Source of the DNA: Paenibacillus sp. FSL R5-0490 | GTDB lineage: Bacteria; Bacillota; Bacilli; Bacillales; Cytobacillaceae | Direction: 5' to 3' | Assembly (NCBI RefSeq): GCF_001956215.1 | Contig: NZ_MRTQ01000011.1 | Location: 83,601 to 147,600, forward strand | Length of the DNA stretch: 64,000 nucleotides | Shown: one piece after another, positions 16,149 to 24,883 of the stretch | Numbering within the stretch: position 1 is the stretch's first letter | Layout of the letters: each line of letters starts with the position of its first letter | Position numbers and translations under genes: made by a program | The notes under the pieces: model-generated | Seen by the model: the letters and a program-made list of their open reading frames with translations, nothing else | Told to the model about the DNA's origin: nothing | Databases searched by the model: none

Positions 16149-16688
16149 ATGGTTTTATCGTATATTTTTGTATTTCTTCTGGCAGCAATTCCGTTATTTG
16201 AACTTATTACTGTCATTCCATTGGCTATCATCGGTGGTTTATCTCCAGTATTGACAGCGATGGTTGCCTTTTTAGGGAATGCTCTGACAGTCGTTTTGTT
16301 GATTATTTTTGTGGATCAAGTGAAGAAATGGATGAGAAAGAGAAAACAAAAGCGTATGCAAGAGATTATGCATGTGGAAGAAGTTGCAGCAGCACAAGCA
16401 GATGCTGAGGGCATGGAAGAGTCGAAAAAAAGCAAGCGTGCCCGTGTACTTTTTGATAAATATGGCTTACCCGGCTTAGCGATTATTGGCCCTTTTTTCG
16501 TCGGATCTCATATATCCGCGTTTATGGCTATGAGCTTTGGTTCGACAAGAAAGAGGGTAACCGGCTGGATGCTGGCCAGTTTATTCCTTTGGACAGTCAT
16601 TATCTCTGTAGCTGCAAGTTATGGAATCACCTATTTTATGCCTCATGTCGAAGAAGATGGCTTTTTAGTGCGCCTATTCAGCAACTAA
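16149..16688 (+). CDS. Small multidrug export protein family
   Basis: A 179-residue membrane protein of the Sm_multidrug_ex family: an N-terminal helix with ELITVIPLAIIGGL, a polar middle rich in Lys and Glu, then KYGLPGLAIIGPFFVG and a final pair of helices. AGAGGAGGATAAAGG gives the ribosome site. The family was named from a drug-resistance association and its transport activity is poorly established. It is the last gene of the HTH operon; a terminator follows. Confidence 0.8.
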   Translation: MVLSYIFVFLLAAIPLFELITVIPLAIIGGLSPVLTAMVAFLGNALTVVLLIIFVDQVKKWMRKRKQKRMQEIMHVEEVAAAQADAEGMEESKKSKRARVLFDKYGLPGLAIIGPFFVGSHISAFMAMSFGSTRKRVTGWMLASLFLWTVIISVAASYGITYFMPHVEEDGFLVRLFSN

Positions 16689-16734
16689 CATTTCATTAGA
16701 GACTTTTAAGGTCCTTCATACTCATTCAGTAAGC

Positions 16735-16770
16735 GGGCGCTTTTCCGAAGTATAGAAAGCGTCCTTTTTC
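16735..16770 (+). terminator. Rho-independent terminator
   Basis: GGGCGCTTT (16735-16743) pairs with AAAGCGTCC (16756-16764), followed by TTTTTCTTT. Confidence 0.8.
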
Positions 16771-17015
16771 TTTAGTAAGTGTTACTTGGTTCGGAGAATA
16801 TGCTATATTATTCGGACAAATTTAGTTATTCTGCATGGTTAGGTGAGAAAGAAAGGGGAAGTATACTTTATACCCGTACCACTTCTAAGGATGAATGATA
16901 CGGCAGATGTATTACGGAAGGCCCAAAAGGCGTATGAGTGTGATGCACATTGGCTTGTCTATTTATTATCAGGCCATTAATTTGAATTAAAACTCGACAG
17001 AAGGAAGGAAACTCT
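16771..17015. other. Intergenic with a doubtful 29-residue frame
   Basis: ATG 16891 opens a frame to TAA 16980 reading like a fragment (ADVLRKAQKAYECDAHWLVY). There is no ribosome site at a usable distance and the frame is also protein-like upstream of the ATG, so it is more likely debris of a lost gene. Confidence 0.3.
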
Positions 17016-17864
17016 ATGAAATCTATACTGTTAATCGGACAATCCAACATGGCCGGCAGAGGATTTATGGACGATGTGTCTCCAATTTATAATGAGCACA
17101 TTCAAATGCTGCGAAACGGCAGATGGCAGATGATGGCGGAGCCAATTCATTTTGATCGCCACGTATCTGGTATTGGGCCGGCAGCCTCTTTTGCTCAGGC
17201 TTGGACAGAGGACCATTCAGGCGAGGGGATTGGGCTCATTCCATGTGCCGAGGGAGGAAGCTCTATTGATGATTGGGCTATAGATGGAGTATTAACCAGA
17301 CATGCGATTTCTGAAGCAAAATATGCAATGGAAACAAGTGAATTTGCGGGGATTCTATGGCATCAGGGAGAAAGCGACAGTTACGGAGAACGATATAAAA
17401 CATACGAAGCTAAACTGATTTCCTTATTCGAGCACTTGAGAGAAGAATTGAATGCACCGGATGTCCCGATCATTATAGGTGAGCTGGGGCATTATCTTGG
17501 ACAGTCGGGATTTGGGAAAAGTGCGGTAGAATATAAACAAATAAATGAGATATTATCTAAAGTGGCTCATTCCGAAAAGAATTGCTTTTTCGTAACATCA
17601 AAAGGCTTAACGGCAAATCCAGATGGCATACATACTGATGCTGTTTCCCAAAGAAAATTTGGATTAAGATACTATGATGCTTTTTCAAAACAAAAGCATG
17701 TTTTAGATACTTTAGATATAGAAGAAGGCTGGATTGAAAAGGCAGCGAAACGAGAACTAACGAGAAATGAACGTATATTTGTTGAAAGTACGAAGTTTGC
17801 CTTAGGGGAAATGAGTTTTGAGGAGTTTTCTAGTGCTGTCTCCAATATTAATGAAGGTAAGTAA
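17016..17864 (+). CDS. SGNH esterase of the sialate O-acetylesterase family
   Basis: A 282-residue protein of the SASA (carbohydrate esterase 6-like) SGNH-hydrolase group. The nucleophile motif GQSNMAGRG is at residues 8-16 (Ser10), the oxyanion Gly lies in SGIGPA, the HQGESD block is near residue 119, and the catalytic His is in NPDGIHTD near 208. No signal peptide, so it is cytosolic. The last ~50 residues (helical, ELTRNERIFVES) are beyond the catalytic fold. Likely removes acetyl groups from a carbohydrate; substrate unknown. Monocistronic, with a good AGGAAGGAAAC ribosome site. Confidence 0.85.
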   Translation: MKSILLIGQSNMAGRGFMDDVSPIYNEHIQMLRNGRWQMMAEPIHFDRHVSGIGPAASFAQAWTEDHSGEGIGLIPCAEGGSSIDDWAIDGVLTRHAISEAKYAMETSEFAGILWHQGESDSYGERYKTYEAKLISLFEHLREELNAPDVPIIIGELGHYLGQSGFGKSAVEYKQINEILSKVAHSEKNCFFVTSKGLTANPDGIHTDAVSQRKFGLRYYDAFSKQKHVLDTLDIEEGWIEKAAKRELTRNERIFVESTKFALGEMSFEEFSSAVSNINEGK

Positions 17865-17870
17865 CCAACA

Positions 17871-17912
17871 AGCGGGCGCACTTCACAAATAAGGAATGCG
17901 TCTGCTTTTATT
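17871..17912 (+). terminator. Terminator of the esterase gene
   Basis: AGCGGGCGCA pairs with TGCGTCTGCT across a short loop and is followed by TTTATTT. Confidence 0.7.
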
Positions 17913-17922
17913 TATATGTAAA

Positions 17923-17947
17923 AGGCTATAGCCAAAAGCCATAGCCT
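17923..17947 (-). terminator. Hairpin, probable minus-strand terminator
   Basis: AGGCTATAGC / GCCATAGCCT form a 10-bp stem with one mismatch; on the minus strand TTTTACAT follows. It is downstream of the DUF3231 gene and the possible small frame at 18000. Confidence 0.55.
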
Positions 17948-17999
17948 CTATTTGGATATATTATTTTTTATTTTTGTTAGTACAATGATGTGATTCAAT

Positions 18000-18110
18000 T
18001 CAACTTTGGACGTTGTTGGAACAAATAGCTCTACTTTCTGCCATCATTTTACGGCAAAAATTGATAAACTCTTGACTCTGATGTAAGCAAAAAGAGGTAA
18101 GCTGCAGAAT
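18000..18110 (-). CDS. Possible 36-residue protein, start uncertain
   Basis: After the DUF3231 stop, AAAGGAGAG lies on the minus strand and is followed by an open frame with protein-like sequence (QLTSFCLHQSQEFINFCRKM) ending at TGA 18000. The only start codons at a plausible distance are ATT (18110) or the next CTG. It could be a real small gene with a rare start, or a remnant. No family is recognised. Confidence 0.3.
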   Translation of the reverse strand: MLQLTSFCLHQSQEFINFCRKMMAESRAICSNNVQS

Positions 18111-18140
18111 ATCTTGGTTAGTTCTCTCCTTTTGTATAAG

Positions 18141-19145
18141 TTAGGATTCATTAAGTTTCTTTCGATCAATGGGCTGTGGAGGCTGCTCCATCCATCCTCG
18201 TTCAATCAAAAGTTTAAGTCCTTCTTCACCGTATTTTAAAACCTCGGTTGTAATTAAGGAATAATGGAGAGCTAAATCTTTTCGCATTGAGACAGATAAT
18301 GCATCCGCAAGTGCAGACACTGCAATTTGGTTTGCCGTAGCTATTATAAAAAGAATTAACCTGTCAGAAAACGGAGAAACAGTTGAATTACTTACTTCCA
18401 CAGGTAATGGGAAACCAATATAATGATCACTATCTTTCAATAATTTTTCATACGTTTCCACTTGCTTTTCAGCTAGTTTTTTCCCTTTTAATAAATAATT
18501 CTTTATTTCCTTATCTTTTGTTACCTGTATTAATCCTATTAAAAGGATCAAACCAATGGCATTTCTTTCAATTTCGACGAAAATTTCTGATATTTCTATG
18601 GAATTTAGAGGTCCTTTTTCGCCTAACCAAGTAGTTAGTAATGAGGGTCGATTCTGAATGTATTCCGCATTTTCTGGATATTCCATTTTTGGAGGCCGAT
18701 CGAGTATTCCTTTAGAAAGCATAATGCTTAGTGCTTTCTGATGTATTTCCGTCTCACGGTATAAACACTCTTTGAAAAGTTTGTATACATCTAACCGAGT
18801 CACTCGTTGTAAAACATTTGCATAACTTGGGATAATAACCTGTCCTCCACGATAAAGGAAGCTTAATGCAAATAAGTCTGTATATAAGGGAGGGGCTGAT
18901 AAATCAATATCTTTATCTGAGAACCCATTTGGTATTGGGAACCCTTCTTCTCCGAATATGTATTCAATTTTTTCAATAATTGATTCAACTAAAACCAATA
19001 CCTCTTCAATAATTGACTTTATTTCCTCATCTTGAAGATGCTGTAGAAAATGTTTGTAAAAACATCTTACTGCTGTGTTTGAAATGTATATTTTCCAAAG
19101 AGCTGCGATTTCAGCTGTAGTTAATTTAACTTTACGTTCTTCCAT
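18141..19145 (-). CDS. DUF3231 protein with two tandem domains
   Basis: A 334-residue, mostly helical protein of family DUF3231, found mainly in spore-forming Firmicutes. The sequence is two copies of a ~160-residue unit: each contains an L-x-T/S-x-E-I-x-x-L/I-type start, an F-P-x-P-like turn (GFPIPNGFSD, IGFPLPVEVS) and ends in G-x-x-x-x-P-P (ILDRPPK, GWMEQPPQ). The four-helix, ferritin-like pattern is suggestive but no metal ligands are obvious. ATG 19145 is chosen because GGAGG lies ten bases upstream. A single-domain relative lies at 44820. Function is unknown; a spore-associated role is commonly supposed. Confidence 0.85.
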   Translation of the reverse strand: MEERKVKLTTAEIAALWKIYISNTAVRCFYKHFLQHLQDEEIKSIIEEVLVLVESIIEKIEYIFGEEGFPIPNGFSDKDIDLSAPPLYTDLFALSFLYRGGQVIIPSYANVLQRVTRLDVYKLFKECLYRETEIHQKALSIMLSKGILDRPPKMEYPENAEYIQNRPSLLTTWLGEKGPLNSIEISEIFVEIERNAIGLILLIGLIQVTKDKEIKNYLLKGKKLAEKQVETYEKLLKDSDHYIGFPLPVEVSNSTVSPFSDRLILFIIATANQIAVSALADALSVSMRKDLALHYSLITTEVLKYGEEGLKLLIERGWMEQPPQPIDRKKLNES

Positions 19146-19154
19146 AAAAAACAA

Positions 19155-19491
19155 CCTCCTAGTGAATAGTATGTCTATAGGGGATGAAAAAAATAACCCA
19201 ATATAATTTTTAATATAGCCATTAGAGTTTTGGCGTATTTAAGAGAACTTTTAGATGCTGCTGATGCAGCATTTTTTATTGTAATAAAGGGGGAGGTGCG
19301 TTGAAGAAGGGCATTGATATGGTTTATAGAATAAAAAATTAAAATTAAGATTATGGAAGGGTTTGATTAGTAGGAGAGAAAATCAATTTAATTTGATAGT
19401 GAAGACTAGAAATTTTCTAAAGGAACCCATTTATAGTCCAAATCATAAGAGTTAAGTTTATTTCTTAATCCCATAAACGAGGTGCTTTTTA
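19155..19491. other. Intergenic with a terminator-like hairpin
   Basis: ATGCTGC-TGAT-GCAGCAT at 19255-19272, followed by TTTTTTATT, is a good plus-strand terminator with no intact gene in front of it. The rest holds no recognisable gene. Confidence 0.45.
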
Positions 19492-19767
19492 TGGAAAAGG
19501 GACAAATAATAAAGCGCAGGGGAAAATTTCGCAGCTCTATCAGTGGCCGGCATTGACACCCAAAGAGCAGGTTAAAAATAATTTTTAAATGCGGGATCAG
19601 ATTTACTCGATGCTAAGGACACACTTATTAAAGGGAGCTCCTAACTACTCAGGAGAAGATACGATGTCACGCGACATTGATCATTTGGCAAGGAGAAGTG
19701 GAAGTTTTATGAGGAACTTCTTAAAAAGGGCTCGGTCAAAAGAGCCATTTACCCTTTTAAAGTTTGA
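19492..19767 (+). pseudogene. Broken unrecognised gene
   Basis: A protein-like frame (GKISQLYQWPALTPKEQVKN) runs into TAA at 19586-19588, continues in the same frame from ATG 19589 (RDQIYSMLRTHLLKGAPNYS) and, after one shift near 19690, ends convincingly as KWKFYEELLKKGSVKRAIYP to TGA 19765. One stop and one shift in an otherwise coherent protein mark a decayed gene of about 90 or more residues. The family is not recognised. Confidence 0.5.
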
Positions 19768-19956
19768 AGAGAAGCAAATTTAAATTTCTATAAGAAATGC
19801 AGGATTTGATTGTCCTTAGAGTTGATTTGAAAGAGGACAACGAAATAGATCTCAATTTAGCTAAAAATAGGGGAGTTACTCCTCCTTTTTTATGTAAATA
19901 TGGTGATTTTCGAGTAATGGTTTGCTTGTCTTAATAAAGATGGTAACCATGGCCGA

Positions 19957-20513
19957 TTAAGACAAGCAGCAGTTATCCGGAAGAAAACTAATTTCTCTAT
20001 TCAGGAATCTCTTTTCATATGCTAATTTTAAAATAATCTCCTTATATTGAGGGTATTTAGATAAAAGGTCTGCTTGTGTGAACAGTTCGAAATCCTGAAA
20101 TTCAAAGCCTGGAGAAACCATGCAGCCTACCAGTGAGAATGTATCTGCCTCCATAACAGACGAACCAAAGATTGAATCCTTCGGCACTAAAGCTTGAGGT
20201 ACTTCTCCATTATCAAGGTTTAATCCTAATTTGATTTCTTCATATTCACCATTTTCATTGATGATATGTATGGTTAATGGACTTCCATCGTGAAAATACC
20301 ATAATTCATCCGATTTCAATCGATGAAAATGGGATACATCATTGGAGGTTAATAAGAAATAGATACTTGTATAGAGCTTGCGTGTTCCCGCAAATTTCAC
20401 AGACAATTCTTGATCAGAAGTACATTCCTCTGATTGAAAAGTTCTTTTATAATATCCTCCTTCTGGATGAGGAGTTAATCCAAGCTTTGAAACCCATAAT
20501 GCTCATTCTTCAT
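19957..20513 (-). pseudogene. DUF985 cupin protein with an N-terminal frameshift
   Basis: The main frame codes for a DUF985 cupin (HFHRLKSDELWYFHDGSPL with metal-type His residues; GCMVSPGFEFQDFEL near the C-terminus). Its family-typical N-terminus, LGLTPHPEGGYYKRTF, is in frame but upstream of the first usable start and runs back to a stop. ATG 20513 with GGAG upstream begins MKNEHY in the next frame. Adding one T near 20497 (CATTATGGG read as CATTATTGGG) joins them into a full ~185-residue protein. So either a one-base deletion or a sequencing error. Family function is unknown. Confidence 0.7.
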
Positions 20514-20595
20514 TTTAAATGCTCCAATCCCTGCATAAATAAATACCAAAAAAGTTCCTTAAGTTGGCTTAACCTATTTTTTTAGTACCTGTAAC

Positions 20596-21012
20596 TTATT
20601 TTTCCTTAGAAAAGTCATTATAATTTTTGAACTTTGAAGGCCACTTTTTCTTCTTTAAGTACTTTTCATTAAGCACTAAAATCTTCCCGCTCTCAGCGGG
20701 TGTGTATTTTTTATACACTAGTTTATATTTTTCAAATGCCAAGTGCCCTAAAATATAAATTGGTAAGATCATGAAAATGAGGATTACCAATTGCATTAAC
20801 CAATTTAATTCATCTCCAATGATATAAATCGTAAATACAGCATGTGCTGCAAAAGAAACCATTAATGTGAGAAGCACATTAGATAGATGAAAAGGGATCA
20901 TTTTATTTTTTTCCCGGAACATTCGCTCTAGTTCATTTTTGATAAAAAGTGTAGTAAATACAGATATCACAATGACAACAAGGGAAACAAAATATGTAAG
21001 AAAAGTGTACAT
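20596..21012 (-). CDS. Hypothetical four-helix membrane protein
   Basis: A 138-residue protein with four hydrophobic segments (residues ~4-24, 42-62, 72-92 and the LIFMILPIYILGHLAF part) and a basic tail ending in KEK. No recognised family. It is monocistronic on the minus strand, 82 bp downstream of the cupin gene's promoter side, and has no clear terminator. Confidence 0.6.
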   Translation of the reverse strand: MYTFLTYFVSLVVIVISVFTTLFIKNELERMFREKNKMIPFHLSNVLLTLMVSFAAHAVFTIYIIGDELNWLMQLVILIFMILPIYILGHLAFEKYKLVYKKYTPAESGKILVLNEKYLKKKKWPSKFKNYNDFSKEK

Positions 21013-21430
21013 GTTTTCCGCCCACGCTCCTTCAAATACAATAGAAGAAAAAGCTGATCATCAATTATACTTACTATCGCTATCATGGTCATAAAACCGC
21101 TTTTTTATGGGAGCCTCAATAAAAAGTAAATGTCTGAGATTAAAGGATTAAGACGCTTAGTGTCTAAATCTTTGTTTTGTTCAGAAAAAAATTTTATATT
21201 CATTGTAACACAAAAAATAATAAAGATTTTGGCTGAACTAGAAGAAGTAAAGCGTGTAGATTAATTTAGCTTCGCTTAGTAAAATTTTTGTTCCGCCTAA
21301 TTGAAACAGCCCTTGTGAATATAAACCACTGAATAATTAAAATTATCAGAATTTTTAATGTTATTAACGAGCTTGTTGGTTATAATAATATTTGGAGCAC
21401 ATATCCAATAAAATTTGAGGATCTGAAATC
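21013..21430. other. Intergenic, one hairpin
   Basis: About 420 bp without a gene. An imperfect inverted repeat AAAGGATTAAGAC / GTCTAAATCTTT at about 21144-21173 is followed by GTTTTGTT; it may be a leftover terminator. Confidence 0.3.
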
Positions 21431-21853
21431 ATGCAATTTATTCCTTATTTAAAGTTGAACGGAAACGCAAGAGAAGCAATTGGATTTTACGAAAAGGTTT
21501 TTCATGCCGAAAATTTAGGAGTGATTACATTTGGTGAAATGCCTGCCAGCCCGGATTTTCCTTTGCCAGAGGATGCAAAAGACCTTGTTGCACACGGGAC
21601 GATAAAGGTTGGTGAGTCAGCTATTATGTTTTCAGATACATTCCCAGGTCAGCCAGCTCAAGAGGGGAACCTAGTGACCATTTGTATTACCTTTGACAAT
21701 GCAGACAAAGCCAGGCAAGTTTTTGATGCCTTACAGGATGGGGGAAGAGTTGAAATGCCGCTATCAGAAACAAGCTTTAGTCCTGCTTACGGGGTCATTA
21801 AAGATAAATTCGATGTAACCTTTCAAATTTATACAGAAGGACATCAAGGTTAG
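21431..21853 (+). CDS. VOC-family protein (PhnB/YjdN-like)
   Basis: A 140-residue glyoxalase/bleomycin-resistance-fold protein of the PhnB type: IPYLKLNGNAREAIGFYEKVF at residues 4-24, HGTIKVGESAIMFSD near 57 and FSPAYGVIKDKFDVTFQI at the end. PhnB-type proteins lack a settled activity; metal-binding and small-molecule roles are proposed. ATG 21431 has a weak site (GAGG at about -14). Single gene with its own terminator. Confidence 0.85.
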   Translation: MQFIPYLKLNGNAREAIGFYEKVFHAENLGVITFGEMPASPDFPLPEDAKDLVAHGTIKVGESAIMFSDTFPGQPAQEGNLVTICITFDNADKARQVFDALQDGGRVEMPLSETSFSPAYGVIKDKFDVTFQIYTEGHQG

Positions 21854-21872
21854 TACATACGATATAGGAGAA

Positions 21873-21909
21873 AAACGGCTTTGCGAAAATATCAAAGCCG
21901 TTTTTTTAT
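21873..21909 (+). terminator. Rho-independent terminator
   Basis: An 11-bp perfect stem AAACGGCTTTG / CAAAGCCGTTT and a run of seven T. Confidence 0.9.
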
Positions 21910-21969
21910 GACTCGTTTATTGAATGGGTAAGCTTTTAATAATTGAACAATTGGAAAGGAGTATACATA

Positions 21970-22428
21970 ATGACGAACCTGAAAGAAGTATCTATTTCAA
22001 AAGTGGAGATGCTTATCAGAAAACCTGTTAAGGAGGTATTCGATGCTTTTATCGATCCTTCGATTACTACTAAATTCTGGTTTACCAAAAGCAGCGGAAG
22101 ATTAGACAAGGGAAAACGACTCCGCTGGGATTGGGAGATGTATGGAGTTTCTGCTGAACTTGACGTAATAGAATTGGAACAAAACAACAGAATTCTTATC
22201 AAATTTGACGATGATACTTCGGTAGAGTGGATGTTTACACCCCGTACAGAAGGAACTTTTGTCACCGTCATTAACGCAGGTTTTAAAGGAAGTCCAGATG
22301 AAATAATTAATCAAGTGATAGATTCAACTGGCGGTTTTACGATTGTTCTGTGTGGTTTAAAAGCACTTCTTGAGCATAACATCATTTTGAATCTTGTTTC
22401 GGATAGATTTCCTGACGCGCAAGTATAA
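21970..22428 (+). CDS. SRPBCC/AHSA1-domain protein
   Basis: A 152-residue START-like protein of the activator-of-Hsp90-ATPase-homologue group: PVKEVFDAFIDPSITTKFWF near residue 19, GVSAELDVIELEQNNRI near 53 and the final helix. ATG 21970 is selected for the AAAGGAG nine bases upstream; ATG 21943 has none. Such proteins bind hydrophobic ligands; no specific role can be inferred. It is alone, after the VOC gene's terminator. Confidence 0.8.
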   Translation: MTNLKEVSISKVEMLIRKPVKEVFDAFIDPSITTKFWFTKSSGRLDKGKRLRWDWEMYGVSAELDVIELEQNNRILIKFDDDTSVEWMFTPRTEGTFVTVINAGFKGSPDEIINQVIDSTGGFTIVLCGLKALLEHNIILNLVSDRFPDAQV

Positions 22429-22770
22429 AGTTAAGAATATCTTTACCCTTAGAGCAAGTGGTAAACAAATTGATTTAACAGCACTGACAAATTTTGAATG
22501 GGATGCAGCAGTTCAAGGCATTTGGCCATGATCCAAAAAATGATTTAACTAGGAGTGGATAATGAGAAATTAAAGAATGTGGTACGTTGCCCGGATTTCA
22601 GGAGAATGGAGTCTGGATCCTCTATTATTCCGAAAAAATCAAATATATTTGCAGAAATAAGGTACTTAAGCGAATACAAATATATTCAGCAAATTATTAT
22701 GCTTGCCGGTTAAAGCCAAAAGAAAATACATCCGGCAAGCAGCAGAACCAGCCCCATTAAGATAAGCTTT
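22429..22770. other. Gene debris
   Basis: One frame ending at TGA 22529-22531 reads like a protein C-terminus (IDLTALTNFEWDAAVQGIWP) and overlaps the end of the SRPBCC gene. Another, around 22590-22735, reads GFQENGVWILYYSEKIKYIC. Neither has a start. Both are probably remnants. Confidence 0.35.
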
Positions 22771-23946
22771 TCATTTCTTTTTACCCTTCTTTTTTACCCT
22801 CTTGGCAATCATGATAGCGGCAAAGAGCAAGGGAATATAAATGAACGTAAAGCCAAACCCTATTTTCCCAAAAAATTCATTAAGCATACTGATCCTTTCG
22901 CGCGTATTAATAAAGTTAATCAGTATTAATAAAGCACTGACAACAAAAAACACTCCAATCTTTTGTCTAATATTAAAGATTCTCTTGATAAGTCTCGAAC
23001 AGATCCAGATGGCAATACACACATTCGGAAGCATAATTAAGTTCCAGTTTGCAATTCCAATATATTCGAAACGTTCCACAAAAGGCATTTCTACAATTTT
23101 CCACATGGTCAAAGTGGGCCAGACCTCTTTAGCAAGCAGATCTTCCGAATAATAGGCAAACGTAATGACTGCTAAAATAGTATAGATCAAGGTAGTGGTA
23201 AAAACAGCAAGGTGTGCCCACTTTTTGGATTTCTTTGGTTCCTTTATAAAAGGATAAATGAATAGAATAATCTCAAATCCGATGAAGGTAAGCGACATCT
23301 TGTAGGAACCGATGAGAAGTTCTTTAACGGAATGGTCCCAAATTGGCAGTAGATTGTAGAAATTTGAAAATTTAATGGCCCAGCCAAATGTGAGAAGGAG
23401 ATAAGCAGGCAATACAAGACCGAAAAAGGCTATACCGACTACGGTTCTGAACCCTCCAAAAATGATATAAGTACAAAGTATCATGAATCCAAAGGAGAAC
23501 CAGAAAGTGCTAAGATCCGGAAACATCCACACTTGAATGATTTCGATAAATGTTCGTGCTATGGCTAAGACATACAAAAAAAAGTAACCTATGAAAATGG
23601 AACTGATTGCTTTGCCGATAAAATTGCCCAGAAGGTACTTATGGGCTGTCACAAAATCACCATCAACCGTTTCGGCAATTTTATAGTTCATCCAAAGGAT
23701 GACATGTATGCAACCCCCGGCAAACAGGATGGAGATCCAGGCATCATAGCCTGCATCCTTTGCGATATCTCTCTGATAGCTAAGAACCCCAATGCCAATT
23801 TGCATGGACATAATTAAATAAAATACTAAAAATGGGGATATCTTCAATCTGTCTGGTATTGGCTGCTCCTTTATTTGGTTCACCTCCGTTTCATGATTTG
23901 GTATCTGGCTGTGGTAAAACTGAGTTCCCACTCCGGCGTTATTCAT
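22771..23946 (-). CDS. GerAB-type spore germination permease
   Basis: A 391-residue member of the endospore germination permease family (GerAB/GerKB, APC superfamily) with about ten membrane helices. N-terminal cytosolic ~35 residues precede the first helix (ISPFLVFYLIMSMQIGIGVL). These proteins take part in germinant recognition as the B subunit of A-B-C receptors. Neither an A nor a C subunit gene is next to it, so it is an orphan like B. subtilis YndE without its partners. ATG 23946 (or TTG 23949) has no strong ribosome site, so expression may be low. Confidence 0.85.
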   Translation of the reverse strand: MNNAGVGTQFYHSQIPNHETEVNQIKEQPIPDRLKISPFLVFYLIMSMQIGIGVLSYQRDIAKDAGYDAWISILFAGGCIHVILWMNYKIAETVDGDFVTAHKYLLGNFIGKAISSIFIGYFFLYVLAIARTFIEIIQVWMFPDLSTFWFSFGFMILCTYIIFGGFRTVVGIAFFGLVLPAYLLLTFGWAIKFSNFYNLLPIWDHSVKELLIGSYKMSLTFIGFEIILFIYPFIKEPKKSKKWAHLAVFTTTLIYTILAVITFAYYSEDLLAKEVWPTLTMWKIVEMPFVERFEYIGIANWNLIMLPNVCIAIWICSRLIKRIFNIRQKIGVFFVVSALLILINFINTRERISMLNEFFGKIGFGFTFIYIPLLFAAIMIAKRVKKKGKKK

Positions 23947-24242
23947 CAACTTTTTATCTTGTGTTCTTTTTTTGCTAAAGGGGGTAGGCTGTTTATTAAA
24001 GTAAGACCAAAGCGTACATTTGTTTTTTGACTATATTAAAAATTTATTGGAATAAAAAGATTTTTCCCATACCTCATGCTGGACTTCATCCTTAATCCTG
24101 TTTAGTCATAAGTAAATCACCATTATTTTCTGCATTACTCTTAATATTACCGGTGCTGGAAAACTTATGAATGGAAGGCAATAAAAAGTGTGGCGGTACA
24201 TAGTTACAACATCCACAAAGTTTCCTTTCTATCATTTGGGGA
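23947..24242. other. Intergenic, no gene recognised
   Basis: AT-rich; the upstream part of the MFS remnant begins near 24190, after an in-frame TAG. Confidence 0.3.
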
Positions 24243-24524
24243 ATGTCTGTCATCGCAGATTCTGCCCAGTTTTCTTCTGCAGTTTCAGAAGTTTCTGAAG
24301 TTGAGTATGTAGGAACAGCCCTGACTTTTCAAATGTGTTTTGGTTTCCTGATCACTATATTTTCTATAAACCTTATTCCTATTATTCAGAGGTTAGTTGG
24401 CTGGGAATGGGTCTTTGCCTCTTTAGCGATTGGACCGATTCTTGGAATGGTTTCTATGGTCCGGTATAAACGGCATGAATTTTATAATGCCAAAGCTACT
24501 AACACAGCATTAAAAAAATTATGA
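24243..24524 (+). pseudogene. C-terminal fragment of an MFS transporter
   Basis: The 93-residue frame starts MSVIADSAQFSSAVSEVSEV and contains a loop and last two helices (LTFQMCFGFLITIFSINLIP, WVFASLAIGPILGMVSMV) of a major facilitator. Protein-like sequence continues upstream (SIIWG) to an in-frame stop near 24186. Ten or so helices are missing, so this is a 3' relic. Confidence 0.7.
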
Positions 24525-24534
24525 AAAAAATAAT

Positions 24535-24564
24535 ATGTCAAAATTGGTCATTATATGTTATATT
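24535..24564 (+). promoter_or_regulatory. Candidate promoter of the cobalamin operon
   Basis: TGTCAA (24536-24541), a 17-bp spacer and TATATT (24559-24564) lie about 25 bp before the riboswitch. The -35 is poor, so the call is tentative. Confidence 0.45.
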
Positions 24565-24592
24565 AGTAAAAAATTAATATATCAATTTAAAT

Positions 24593-24751
24593 AAGTGCTC
24601 ACTTTGTGAGGTAAAAGGGAAACCAGTGAAAGTCTGGTGCAGCCCCCGCTACTGTAAGAGCTGATGAAATTACAAAGCCACTGAGAAATCGGGAAGGTGT
24701 AAGAGTAAGAAGAAGCTTAAGTCAGGAAACCTGCTTATTTAAACGACACTT
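24593..24751 (+). promoter_or_regulatory. Cobalamin (AdoCbl-type) riboswitch aptamer
   Basis: All conserved parts are present in order: AAAGGGAAACCAGTGAAAG, GGTGCAGCCCCCGCTACTGT at about 24636-24655, GCCACTG near 24678, GGGAAGGTG near 24691 and AGTCAGGAAACCTGC at 24720-24734. AAGTG (24593) pairs with CACTT (24747) as P1. It precedes the cobalamin operon, and the intrinsic hairpin at 24841 is the probable off switch when cobalamin is bound. Confidence 0.95.
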
Positions 24752-24840
24752 GCTTTTCGGAGGGAGAAGTATAGGCGGGACAATTATGATCAATTGTTTT
24801 TGGGTTTCAGTATGCTTATTTTTATACTGTCATTTCATAT

Positions 24841-24883
24841 GCCTGTATTCCTTTGAAAAGGAGTGCAGGCATTTTTTATTTTG
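24841..24883 (+). terminator. Intrinsic terminator of the riboswitch expression platform
   Basis: GCCTGTATTCCTTT pairs with AAGGAGTGCAGGC across a three-base loop, followed by ATTTTTTATTTTG. It lies between the aptamer and the first gene. Mutually exclusive pairing with the aptamer's 3' side could not be worked out by eye. Confidence 0.8.
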
